64,000 bases of DNA, taken from Opisthocomus hoazin. Its lineage: Eukaryota; Chordata; Aves; Opisthocomiformes; Opisthocomidae. The stretch spans positions 66,493,300 to 66,557,299 of the forward strand of contig NC_134415.1 in assembly GCF_030867145.1 (NCBI RefSeq). The letters run 5' to 3'. A program made the translations under genes and the position numbers. The notes beneath the pieces were generated by a model that had not been told where the DNA came from, did not search any database, and saw only the letters and a list, made by a program, of their open reading frames with translations. Of this stretch, positions 1 to 12,300 are shown one piece after another. Each line of letters begins with the position of its first letter. Position 1 is the stretch's first letter.

Positions 1-3000
1 CAACTCAATGCAAGCTATATAGCTTCCGGCTATAAAATCTACTTCTATGTGTACATAGCTAAAATTTAGCACAACAAATCCCAACCACTGCAATGAAATT
101 TCCTCTAGAAGTCAGATTTAGAACATAGCTGAAGACACTCTTCCCAGCGAAACTTAGGACTGAAAAGCTAGGCTTACTGCTATATCCTGGAAGGCTCAGC
201 AAGAGGCTGGAGCTGGCAAGTGGGCTTTGGCTCACAGTTCTTCTGGCATAGTGTACTGGCCTGAAGTTAAGGCCAGGGTTCAGGACTGACTGTGTCAGGT
301 TTTGAATTAAGGACAGTAGGGACTGCAGGCCTATGTTTAACCTGGAAATTGCAAGGGCTCTGGTGCTGACGCAAGCAGCAGCAATGAAAGATTCATGGCA
401 GATTAGGGCGGTCACTGGGCTGTAGTTAGCTGAGTGCTATGCTTAGGACTTCAGACAGCAGAGCTGTAAGAGCTTGCTTTGCTGTGCTGTGTGAGTAGTG
501 TAAGAGCTAATAGGGGCAAGGGTGAGTGGGACCAGCTTAGCGTTGCATCAGAGTCCCTTGACAATGATTGTAACTCGTTTGAATTAGGTTTAAGGTTGTA
601 GTTTGGCGGAGTATGGGCTGGAAGTTAGTTTTAACAATGGATCCTTTATGGTCCAGGGTAAGATTGGATGCTGGGAATGTTGGAAATGCTGACTTGCTTA
701 TGGAAGTTTCTAGAGGAGCATGGCTCTCAGTTATGGCCAATCCTAATATTGGAGTTCAAGTTTAAACAGCATTGTGTACCAGGATCTCCTCCCTTTCTTG
801 CTGGGAGATGCCATTTGCCTGCACTTGGGTTGGGAAGTATCAGTGAGTCTTACAATATAAAAAGTGCTGAAGTTTAGTGCTAACTCTACAGCAGTAGAAA
901 ATAGCTAATGCTGGCAGAAACAATGGCTTATGATAAGGTAATTATGGACTTACTATTATTAAATCTAGGAAGAAATACGTTAAATGATTTGCACAGGAGT
1001 TATGTTTGACAAATGCTTGGATTGGCAGTGAGTGGCAAATCTTTTAACTTAAATTTGGCACAAAACACTCAATAACTTCAGCATCACTGTCATAATCATC
1101 TTCTTCATACCTTTATCCTACAAAAAGCGAATGGCTTAATGAAGTCAGTATAGTAACACCTGTGAGAGAATACAGAAGACACATTTTTTCTGTGCTAGGA
1201 AACTTTGAGCGGCAAAATGGTACAATACTTGTTACTTGTATGTAGATTTTTTTATTTCCCTAATCAGCGTGTCCAGACATTGACATCTATTAATAATGAC
1301 TTTGTTCTTGTAGTACCTAGCACCACCTTAAAAAAAGGTGCTGGAGGAAGCCAGACAACTATTATAGCAGCTTCTCACTATTTTTGTAATTTCAGAACAT
1401 CTGACTGTGCTTATTGCATGAGGATACTTCAAAGGATATGTTTCTGTCTGAATAATACTACATCTATTGCACGCTTCTGTGCAAATGTTAAACATATTTT
1501 GCATCTTGGTCAAAAAAGATTTTAAGTCTTTGTAGCAGTTTTCCCATTTTCTTTTACTGCAAAACCTGAGAGTTGTTTTTTGCCTTTCAGTCAGTAGGAC
1601 TACAAAGTTGTCCAAATATGAAGACCACAGGAGCAAATACCTCACTAGTAAATCGTAGGAGACAGAGGACCTGTTTATGAAGTTTTTGTAAAACCAAACA
1701 ATAGATGAACTCGCACCTTCTTAATTTACTATTCAAGATGTATAGTGGAACTATAAGATGTAAGCAGCTGAACCGGTTTATGATAGGTGATTAGACAGTA
1801 ATAATAATAATATTGTCAACTAATAAGTACTATGCCTACAAGTGTCTCAGCCAAGGAACTCTACTGAAATACTGAAAAACAGGTCTTTTCTTGGTATTTC
1901 AATAGGTGGATGATTTCAATATATGAGTATGGTAATAAAGTCCTTTGTATTTCAATTTGTTGCAAACTAGAATCTAAGAAATTATTTCTACTGTTAAAAA
2001 AAAAAAGAAAACCAGAAAATTGATGAATTGTTTTTGCCCTGTTTAAGCAACAAAGGCCTCAAAAGTGGAATGTGATTTCCTCTTTAACGATCCACCGCAC
2101 ACTTAACTTGAATATCCAGTTATAGAGCAAGAGTATTAACAGTGAATTTATTAAAGTGTGCCAAGAGTCAGAGTGCTTCACAATGTAAAGTGAGAATTTC
2201 AGCACAAGCTTAAAACTTTTTTGAATAAAAATATACGAAGTACCCAATAGGGATTGCAAATTTCAAATATTAGTTGTATTATAGTAAATTACTTTAGTCT
2301 GAAATAATTAAACCTGCAAAAAGTTAAGAAACCTCAGCAGTTTCTCGTAAGTCATGACCTTGCATGTAATGTCTCAGAAAAAAAAAAGCAAGGTGTCAAA
2401 ACTGATCTGATAAATTTAATGAGTAATTGCAGCAGACAGGATAGTATTGGATTGATTCATCACTGTTCACTAGTCTTCATTGTCAATTAACATACAGTCC
2501 CACCTCAGCCCCATATATCCAAAGTCTGCAGAAACAAAGTCATTAGGACTATTTGTAAGCTGAAAATATTTGATCTGTGTGTTAAATGTGCAATGCTTTC
2601 CCCAAGTTGCTAGGTTTCCTTAGCTTGCCCCAGAAAGAAAAGGAGGAAAAGAAAGAAACCAACAACCCAAACCCCAGAAAAAAACCACAGAAAATCAGCC
2701 AGCTTTCATCCCCTTGTAAAATCTCTGCTAGCTTCTCTCTACAGTATTTTCTCTGTTTTCTCTTCTTCTCTACAGTATAGTGTAGAAGTCCATCATAAGA
2801 CATTTTAAAAGTATGAACAAAGTTTCACTTAAACTTTTGTTCATCTTTTCTATGTAGCACATTTGGAAGGTAGCAAGTGGAAATTAATATAAAAATAATG
2901 AGAAAACAGAAAACATTTATTCAGGAACTTACTAAACTGATCAACACACTTTGGTTCAGAAAACCATACTGTAGCACTCGATGAGGATTGGCATTAAAAA

Positions 3001-6000
3001 AAAAGCTGGACACATATGAAGATATGTTTTAAATTTGTGAAAAGCTGGTAATCCTTTTTTGTTTGATTGCCACACATGGAAGTTGGAAATAATTTTTTTT
3101 GAAAAACAAAAAGGCATTGTATTTTCAACTATTGCTCATACAGAACACTAGGCACAAAAGAGAAACAATACTTTTTTCTTAAGTTAGACTACTGACTACT
3201 CCTTCTGAAAAGGAGCATTACTTTTAAGATTTTTAGCTTCTATTCAGAGTATAACATTCAGATAGAATCTGTTTGCTTTAAAATATTGCTTTTTTTATCA
3301 GTGATAATTCATTTCAGTACTGGATAGAGCCATGCAAAGTTGTCACAAAGTCAAAATAAAACTCTTGCCTTCACTCCTTTGAGAAAAGGAATGCGCAGAA
3401 GGTCCAAGATGAGAACAAAGCTCTAAAACCAGCAAATTTAAGCATATTTAAATCAGTTTGTTCAAAACTGTGTCAGTACTGAACAGCAACCACATAAGAA
3501 ATATAGGCTTTGCATTCTCCTCACCCAAGAGGAAACTTGGTATCTTCATGGTTTAATATTTTTGTGAACATGTAGCTCAGTTTACAGCCCCGTGTTTGCG
3601 TTGTGTGCCAAATCTGAAAGGTGAGGCTTCTGCAAAACGACTGAAAGGGACAGAGTTAAAAGCCTTTGTGTGATCCTGCTGTATGGAGGGACAGTGAACT
3701 ACCAGCAAAACATTCTCTCTGTACTCTGAAGGATGTCTTAACTAAGGAGATGTTATAAGGGTTCAGGTGCAAACTCCCTTCATCTCACCAACACCGGGCG
3801 GACATTGAAACTAGGACCAAATGAAAATTATTCTTCCTCCTGCTAATCCATTCTTAGACCGTTAAATTCCTCAAGGAGGTCCTGAGGTTCTCGTAACCAA
3901 CTTTCATGCAGCAACAATACCCACTCTGCTAATTTCTACACCTTTCCTAGCCTCAGAGAAATTAATGAATACCCTGACTTTTCCTTTCGGAGAGCAACCA
4001 CTCCTACCCCATTTTGCCGAACAAAGTTTGTGCTTTTCAGTCTCTGCAATGCCATCCTTCCCCAGGAAAAGTGAGCAAATTCTTTTTATCAGATAAGCCA
4101 TCTCGAGCTTTTCTGTATGTTATCCAGATACATAAACGGTCCTTAACTTGATCATTCCACCATAATCATTCTTTTCACTGAGAACATTTTTGAAAGCTTA
4201 CGGACAGTAGAAGTTCTCCAATATTACAAGAGAAAAAATTCTTTTTTTTTGTAAAGAACACTTCTTGTGTTCTGATTTTTGGGATCTGTCTTTTGATTAG
4301 GTTTTTTTTCCCTTCAGTTCCCTTGTCCCTGAATAATGTACTTCAGTAATAGTTCATTTACTTGCCAGATTTGTGCAGAGCATGAACAGGACAGTCTAAA
4401 GCAATCCTGAAAATCAGCTCCTCTCTCCCTAGAGGTAGACTTTTACTCACACTCATTAAAAGAGGCTTCTTTCCCCACATCTGGCACCCAAGTTGCCAGG
4501 CAGTGATCAAGCCAGTTCAGCCCACTTGAGATGTTCCCATCAGATTTTCCAGGACTTCCCAACCTCTATAATGGTGATGCTCCAAGAGAAGTCAGGGCAT
4601 GCTAATGAAGTTCCCACCCACGGTGGCGATAGAACATCTACTACTTGCCACTGTGAAATCAGAAAAGCTGTAGAGGAAAAGTAAAAATAAGTTTATTTCA
4701 ATACATTATGAAAATTACATTACAAAGAATACCTTAGTTAATTTGGAGAAAAATACAAAAAGAAATGACAAAAATATACAGAGTGTCCTTTGGGTACTCT
4801 GTTTGTCTCCACTCTGTATAGCTGGCAAAACCAAAACCTGAAACTAGTGGAAAATTTTTGCAGTGGTTGAAAGTGTGACCCAGTTCTTGGAAGAACTGCA
4901 CCCCCAGACACGACCTTCCTGAGTAAGAACCAGTATTTGGAGTAGGAGTAAGGAAACCCCCATGAGTGTAAATATACCCTTGCATGTTTCCTGTAATCTT
5001 TAATCTTGGTAGGTATTTTAATAGAGATAACAGCTTCTCTGCTAATGAAATGCTGTTTGTTGCCTAAAAAGCAGCTTGTTGCTGGATAGTTCTAGAGCGA
5101 TGCAATACGTCATTCATCAACAGAAATGCACTCTTATACTGGCTTTCCTGTGTAAACTGAGAGTGACAGGTAATGTTTTAGGACTTGTGCACACAAGCTC
5201 ATTTCACTGCGCAATTTTTCTACAATATCTACATTTGAGGACTAGTTATTGTACAATGTTTGCATGATAACTAAGAATGACCTTTTCTATCAGCTCTTTC
5301 TAACAACTACACATGATCATGAATGAGAAAAAATGATGGAGGCAACAGTATGCTTGTGTTTGTTAGACACATCTGAACCACAGCTTGTCTTACCTGAAAC
5401 GTGACACTACAGCAAAGAAGAAAATTTCAGCTTCTGATACAAAAGTTCATAATTCTGTATACATCAAACCCCTGGGCTCCAAGCCAAATTTGCCCCCAAG
5501 TTCATTCTGATTTTCTCTGTCTCACCTCTGCATTCTCTAAGCTACCAACTTAAAGCCATTTCCATCTCCTACACGAAGAGGAAAAAGAAAGATGACGAAA
5601 ATTGTTCTATCAGTCACAGATGAAGGGAGAAAAGCAGAACTCCCTCAAGCAGCTGGACTTTCTACTCTTTACTTTCTGGCTTTAAGACCAAACAAGACTC
5701 CTGAAGTGGCAAGAAGAAAGCATGGCTTGTCTCCCGAGGCAGCGGTGCCACCACAGAGATGTGCAGGAAAAGCCTGGGCAGGGGCTAAGGATGCTCTTTC
5801 AAGCAGCTTGGGAAGACAATGGAATGGGAACCACAGTTTTAGCTGAAACGTATTGATTCATGAAAACATTGTGACAGTTGGCAGTGCACGTAACGGCAGG
5901 CTAAACCGTGATCCCGCTCTGGCCTCAAACCAGCATGAGGTTTGTATCATGGAGCACAGAGCCTGTGAAATGCCTGACTAAATGTGAGCATATTAATAAC

Positions 6001-7227
6001 GACACCAGTCCGACACAAGGGCACATGACATCAATGCCTCTGTCATCCAAGTTGCCTTATATCATAGCTGAGTAAAGCAAGGAAAACAAAAGCATAAGGA
6101 AAGTAGAAATTCTTTAAAGTCTTTTACCTGAAAAGAGATTTATATGTAAAGATACAAACAAAGCAAAGTTTAAAAGAACAAGGTGTTTTTCAGTTCATAA
6201 AAACACCTTATTTCTAATATATTTTTACATCTCTGTGTTACTAAAAAAATGAGCAGTGCATTTATTCAAAATGAAAAATCTGATTTTTTTATCAGAGAGC
6301 GAAACTTCAATCTGAAGCAAGCCAACGCTGTCAGCTGCAAACCACTTGAGAGATGATTAAGTTCCACAGCACGTGTGGGTGACCGGAACAATGGTACATA
6401 CTAGGGGACAATTTAGTCTTCATCTATGGCTGAGAAACATGGTGATACGAGTATGCACTCCTCACTTTAAAGAAAGTGCAAAGAGGACTGTGAAATGGAA
6501 GCATCTCATCTTTAGCTATTTAGTGCTACAGCTAATTCACTAAAAAGACACAAAATTCAACACACTTCCCTGTTTTTATGTAAGTGATCCAACAAATTTT
6601 CCTTTTCAGGATGCCCCTAAAAGAGACGAGGCCAACTCTCTTATTCCACAAACAGGGCTTTGTGTAGTTGCAGCGCAGTTGTTACACAAAGGTGAAGTAT
6701 GCCTTTGGACTTCTTCCAGCAATTCTCAACAGACTGTCTATCAAAGAGTAAAAATGAGCATAGTATTCAGCTACTTTGAAAATATCACAGCATTCAAACT
6801 TTTTTTTGTGCAAGAAACATATTTTCTGATTTTAATATTACATTTAACTTAAATCTATAATTGTGATTCAGCTATATGTTTAAAGTCAAGCAACAAGTCT
6901 CTCAGTTGACTTGAACCAGCAGAAATCGAGCTAGACTGTTTGCCTCTATAAGGGTTCTTGTGTGGCTGAAGTGTATGAAAAGAATTTCCCAATAAGCAAC
7001 CCACAATTATAATTTTCCAATATGTGGTTTCATATCAGAGGCTGCGACGAAGCATTTGCTTCTATTCTGTGAAATACGGACTTTTCCCATCAAACACAGA
7101 ATCACTCATTAATATAAACTCGGAGTAAAATAATCAAAAGGGGCATACTTGTTAGTGCCAGAAAATGAACCAAAACAGAAAATTTGAAGAACTTTTCTTT
7201 GACAGATTACTCTTAAATTTCATAATA
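1..7227. other. Intergenic DNA, no gene supported
   Basis: AT-rich DNA with only short open frames (under 120 codons) that have no recognisable protein character. A short TAA/ATA microsatellite lies near 1799-1812. I see no RNA gene or clear repeat. Confidence 0.6.
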
Positions 7228-7560
7228 TTTAAGAGCTGAAAGGATCACTAGATCATCTAATCAACCTGTGGAGGTAAGAGGCCATTAGATTTTATCCAGG
7301 TACCTGTACATAAATCCTAACCACTTTAGTAAACTTTTCCCATTCCCAGAAGATGAAGCTGCATGTCCTAAGCAAAGACAAGGGTTTGGCTCTCAATAGT
7401 GACAGAAGCTGGCTAAGCCAAGATGAACGATATCAGCGGCAAACCATACCGGTAGCTGCTGAAGGAAGCAAAAGTTCTTGTCAACCCAAGCCAGAGGAAA
7501 AAAATCTTTCCCAGTTCCAAATGTAACGATTTTTATGAGCCTAGTAACCACATAATTCTT
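7228..7560 (-). repeat. Old CR1/L3-like fragment, reverse orientation
   Basis: The stretch GAGCTGAAAGGATCACTAGA, followed by ATCATCTAATCAACCTGTGG and AGGCCATTAGATTTTATCCA, matches the reverse complement of the 3' end of ancient amniote CR1/L3-type retrotransposons as I remember them. The downstream part, to about CCTAGTAACC, also fits the same family. Divergence is high, so the edges are approximate. Confidence 0.5.
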
Positions 7561-8100
7561 GAAAGCATCTCAGCACAGGCAACGACATCACCTCAATTTT
7601 CTTTCTAATAAATGGAATTTGTCCTACAAAACAACTCTTCTGCAGTTCTGTTTTTGTGATCCTTCTTTGGACTGTCTCTAGGAACTTCCAACGCTGGGCA
7701 AGGGCAAATATAAAAGGGTAGGGGAAAGATTAAAAGTATTGCTTGGAAATTACCTAATGATCAGTTTAGCAGCAGTTCCTACTATAAAAGAAAAAAAAAA
7801 AAATCACAGAATGAATAATCAAACCACTGCACGGCTGAAGTAACGCTCATCATAGTTGTGTTAAAAATAAATTGTCTCAGATCATAGAGTTTCTTTCTGG
7901 GAGAGGGTACCATGCTTTGTGCATAAGGAAGAGACAAGAAATGCCAAGTATCTACCTTTTGTAGAGTTTTTGATGCTGTCTCACTTATCTCTAGCTTGCT
8001 CATGCAAATGTTACCTAGTCTAGAGGAAATAAGCACATAGATGGTATAAACTTGTGGAAAAGCTATTTAGAAGAAGCTGTCATTAGTGAACTACCAATAA
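7561..8100. other. Intergenic DNA, nothing recognised
   Basis: AT-rich unique sequence with one poly-A run at about 7789-7802. No gene or repeat family identified. Confidence 0.5.
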
Positions 8101-8720
8101 GGAAAGGCTATATCAACGTGACATTTGCAGGAGTCTGCCCTGGGTCTGACACCATTTGATGCACCAGTTATTAAACTGGGTTGTATAACAGAGGAAGCTT
8201 TTTAAACTGGCAGTTACACCAGTCTGTGAGGAACTGCAAGTGTTTTGGACAGAAGGGCTACAAATCAAAGTGATCTTAACAAATAGGAAATAAATCTGAA
8301 AAAGGAGACTGCAATTCAGTAAGGACATGTGCAAGACTTAGAGGCACAGCAATAAGCATACATACAAGATGGAGAATGTTTAGCTGGCAGCGCTGCTGAA
8401 GAGGATGTGAAACTACAGGGTTCATAAACTGTATGTGAGTCAACAATATCAATGCCGTTGGGAAAAAGCATACGCGACTACCATCCAGAAGATTGGTAAA
8501 TAGTTATTTTACCTTTTTCAACACTAAGGCCTTACCTGCAATACTGTGTTTAATTCAGGCACATTTTAAAAGAGATTTGGACCAATTCCAGAGTCTAACA
8601 AAGAGCAAATGGGCATGGTTGAAGGTCTTTAAAACACCATCTACAAGGAAAGACTGAAGGCACTAGGACTGTTCAGGCTGCAAGAAAAAACTGAGGGGAA
8701 AAATCATTAACTGTTCAAAT
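8101..8720 (+). repeat. Degraded CR1 fragment
   Basis: Segments such as CTTACCTGCAATACTGTGTT, then GAAAGACTGAAGGCACTAGG and ACTGTTCAGGCTGCAAGAAA, are the eroded form of the CR1 body (CTGCAGTACTGTG and GGGCTGTTCAGCCTGGAG). It is older than the copy directly after it. The left edge is uncertain. Confidence 0.5.
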
Positions 8721-8854
8721 TGTGAAGAACGTTCCTCTTGACTGATGCAAAGAGGAAGGCAATAATCTACTGTCTTTGCAGGGAACAGGAGTAATAGGCC
8801 TAAACAGTAGCAAAAGGGGCATTATTAGCAGAGACAGAGATGCAATTGTCTCAC

Positions 8855-9365
8855 TCCACTCAGCACTTGTCAGGCTGCACCTGCAGTACTGTGTATATTT
8901 CTGGTACCCGTAAATCAAGAAAGATGCAGACAGCCTGGAGAGGGTCTCAAGAAGGGCCACAAAGATGATCAAAGGGCAGGACAACCTGCCTCATGAGGGA
9001 AGGCTGCAGGAGTTAGGTCTTTTTGCCCTGGAGAAAAAAAAGGCTCAGGGGACCTCATCACAATATTCCAGTACTTGAAGGGTGGCTACAAAGAGAACAG
9101 AGACTCTCTCTTCACCTGGAGCCACATGGAGAAGGGACAACAGGTACAGGTTACACTAGGAGAGGTTTCATCTCGATAAAAGAAAGAAATTGGAACATTT
9201 TGTCACAATCTCCCCATGGACATGGTAGAGTCCCCTTCACTGGAAGTTTTCAAGGTGCAACTGGACAAGGTGCTAGGCAAGCTCATCTAGGCTTCCTTTC
9301 ACATGAAAAGTTGGACCAGATGATATTTCGAGGTCTTTTCCAACATGGGTGGTTCTATGGTTTGA
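8855..9365 (+). repeat. CR1 retrotransposon, 5'-truncated
   Basis: Clear CR1 body and 3' end: CACCTGCAGTACTGTGTATA, GGGCCACAAAGATGATCAAA, CTGGAGAAAAAAAAGGCTCA, and near the end CAGATGATATTTCGAGGTCT. It ends with a TTCTATGG-type terminal repeat near 9352. The reading frame is broken, so this is a dead copy of the 3' part of the element. Confidence 0.85.
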
Positions 9366-12300
9366 TGAACTTTCTAAGAGCATGGGTAACAACACATCAG
9401 GGCACAGTGGGTGAAAAGGCTGTGGAAACTCCAATTCCAGAAGATTTTTAAGAACAGTCTGTGATGGTATGGGTGTAGTTTACCTTGTGTTAAAAAGGGC
9501 AAACAGACTGCAAGTCACTTCATTTGATTCTAGGGCAAGAATGTCAAATAGACTTTTCTCTCCACAGCTCACTTGATTAGTACCAGTTGCTGTAACTACT
9601 AAAAGTAGTAAGCAGAATTAATTCAATGGGCTAGCCTGAGATAGGCAGACTCTACCAGGTCATAGAAAAATTTAAGTTTGGGCAGTGCAAACAAAAGATG
9701 AGAGCTATGAAATGACAAAAATACATAGTAATGCAAAGTAGACTAAAAAGCATAGTGAGAAACAAAAGTAATTTAATATCCATTCACTAGTAACCGGACT
9801 TATGTATGTTACAGATGAGTGAGAACTCAAGTGTTCTCCAGCTTTATCCAGTAACACAGAGAAGTGGGCTGCAGTGGGGAAATGGAAAAAAACAACCATT
9901 TAGACAAGAGAATGTGATTCAATAAGGAATATAAGAAAGCTTCAGAGAGTTGAGGTAATATGAAAATTTTTAATCCTGCAAGGATCTGCAGGCCTGGGTC
10001 AGAGAAATGATCAAGAGACCAGAGGCATGTGAAATCAGAATAACTGGAAGAAGAGGTATAATGCTGAAATGGAGAATGATGGAAAATTACTGTATCTGAT
10101 AGGTAGAATCTGACTACACATGATCTTAGGAAAAGACAGCTAATAATGTAATGACCACAGGCAAGAAACAGTTTGCAAAATCATAAAAACACCTATCAAG
10201 AAACCTTGCCTATCAAAATACCAGATGAGAACAGTAAAAGTATCTAGTAAGGATTTCAGGAGTAAATCAATTAACCTTGATACTGTTATTTTCCAATACA
10301 TTGGTATTATGCAAATAGGTACTCCATTTGACTCATTTATGTACACGCGTCTGACATCTTTGCCCCTGATGTGGTCGGGTTGCTATGCCCTTGTTTTACA
10401 AGGCTTTTTTGCAGTGACAGGAAAACAGAGGCAAAACACATGGGTATTAAGTTACATGTCCTGAAGCAAAAGACTTAGCTTTATTCTCTTGCAGCAACAA
10501 GCAAGAGTAGCTGCCTTTTAGATTACCTAGCTTAACAGAAATAGGATACAGAAAGACCCTATGAAGAAGCTGTACCAGGCAGGAAAAAAAATGGTTCAAA
10601 CACAGAAAAAGGAGCCACTGCATTCCAAGAGTAGACAGAGCAGGCCTGAGAGAAAACCAGAGTGTACAAGGAAACGAGGGAGGATCAAGCACAATTCCTA
10701 GATTTCTGGTCTCAGAAGCAAAAGATAAGAACTGAGTTAATAATTGTATACGCAAATCAGAAACTGGGAAAGGAAAAACTGTTTGCCAATAACTTCTTTC
10801 TAAATGAAGTCATGCCTGTACTCAGGAGGTAACAGAATAAGACAAGCATGTAAGCAGGAGTTACAAAATGTAGAATTGTTAAAATGTACATGGAAACAAT
10901 AGCTAAAACAGATACTAATTATGCGTTGTGACAGGGTAAAGAGATATAAAAAACTTGCCAAGAGGGGATTCTTAAAGATCTCTAGAGATGGGGAGCGAAG
11001 GTTGTAGAGCTAGCCAACTGAAAACTGAACTGGTAGAGAAGTACCTTCAGTCAATTCCTGGTTTCTTGCTCATCAGAGCAGGCAGAAATGGGAGAACAGA
11101 GACTTAGATCTTGTCTGCTGAGTATCCGAACTGCAGGATTTTTTTTAATCTACTAGCATCTTTACAAGTAATTTGTATTCTTGCTTTGCATATTACTTAA
11201 GGAGGAATGCTCTATGAAAAATAATGTGTTCTGTTCATTTTGCTCTCAATCATCAACCCATTTGGATGTTTAATTAGTAATTTTCTTCACTAAGTTTCAT
11301 TCTGAGTTCATTTTACTCAGAAATGAATCTGAAATGTCAACTTTCACTGACTTCTAAAGCTTCTTTATAAACCTCGTATGTAACTTTGACAGAACGGTGC
11401 ATTTAAGTAGGATAAATTAAAGCCGAAGTTTTTATTTTTGCTGGGCTGATACCAAAACCTGACTATACCACAGTACCAGCATGTCAGAATAATAAAGACA
11501 GAACTACCTAATAAGTCAGTGCCCATCACTGTAGAAATAAACTGCACGTTAGGCTGAAATGCAGAATTTCAGTACAAAATGAAGATGAAACTTCTCATGT
11601 TATTTGGTCCCAGATTGTTTCACAACAAAGTGAAACCCAGTCAAAACTTATCTTTCTTGGAGTTTGAATAAATTTTAAAAGTCACAGCAAGATTTCTCTT
11701 TTTTGACTGCTATTTAGACACACTCAATCCCAAGCGTCTCTCTACAAAAAACCCCAACTCCTTCACACACATCAGACAAGTGCAGCACAGCCAGCTGGAT
11801 CACCTAGAGTCCACCTAGAAAGGCAGACTCTTGTACTTCAGTAGAAGTCCAAAGTTTTATTATCCTGTTGCTAATAACAAAAGTATTAAAAAATTTAATG
11901 GCTTTGATATAAAAATATAAAGTTCAGAAAACAGTTCTGTTGTTGAGAACTACGGCTTGCAGAATTGCAATGATGGCAAACAAACTCACATTGTTTCATT
12001 TACCTCTCAGATACCTTCACTGAAGCTCTAGTAAGATTCACAACAGACTGATTAGAAACAAATAACAACAAGGATGTATAACAGCATATTTGCAATGGAA
12101 CTATTAAAATATTTCCCGAGTTAAAAAATGGCAACTCTTTTGCTGACGAGAACAGTGATTCTTACTCAAGAAACCAGTGAAAGCATGGAAAAAGATGAAC
12201 CTTAATAAAATACTGAAGGATAAAATATCCCAGTGAGATAAACAATAATGATTAAAAAGATAGGCTTGAAGGCTTTGAAGATAGATTTATGAGACCTATC

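Noticed and set aside
9023..9451. 142-codon open frame on the + strand
   Set aside because: It lies largely inside a CR1 copy and reads it partly out of the native frame.
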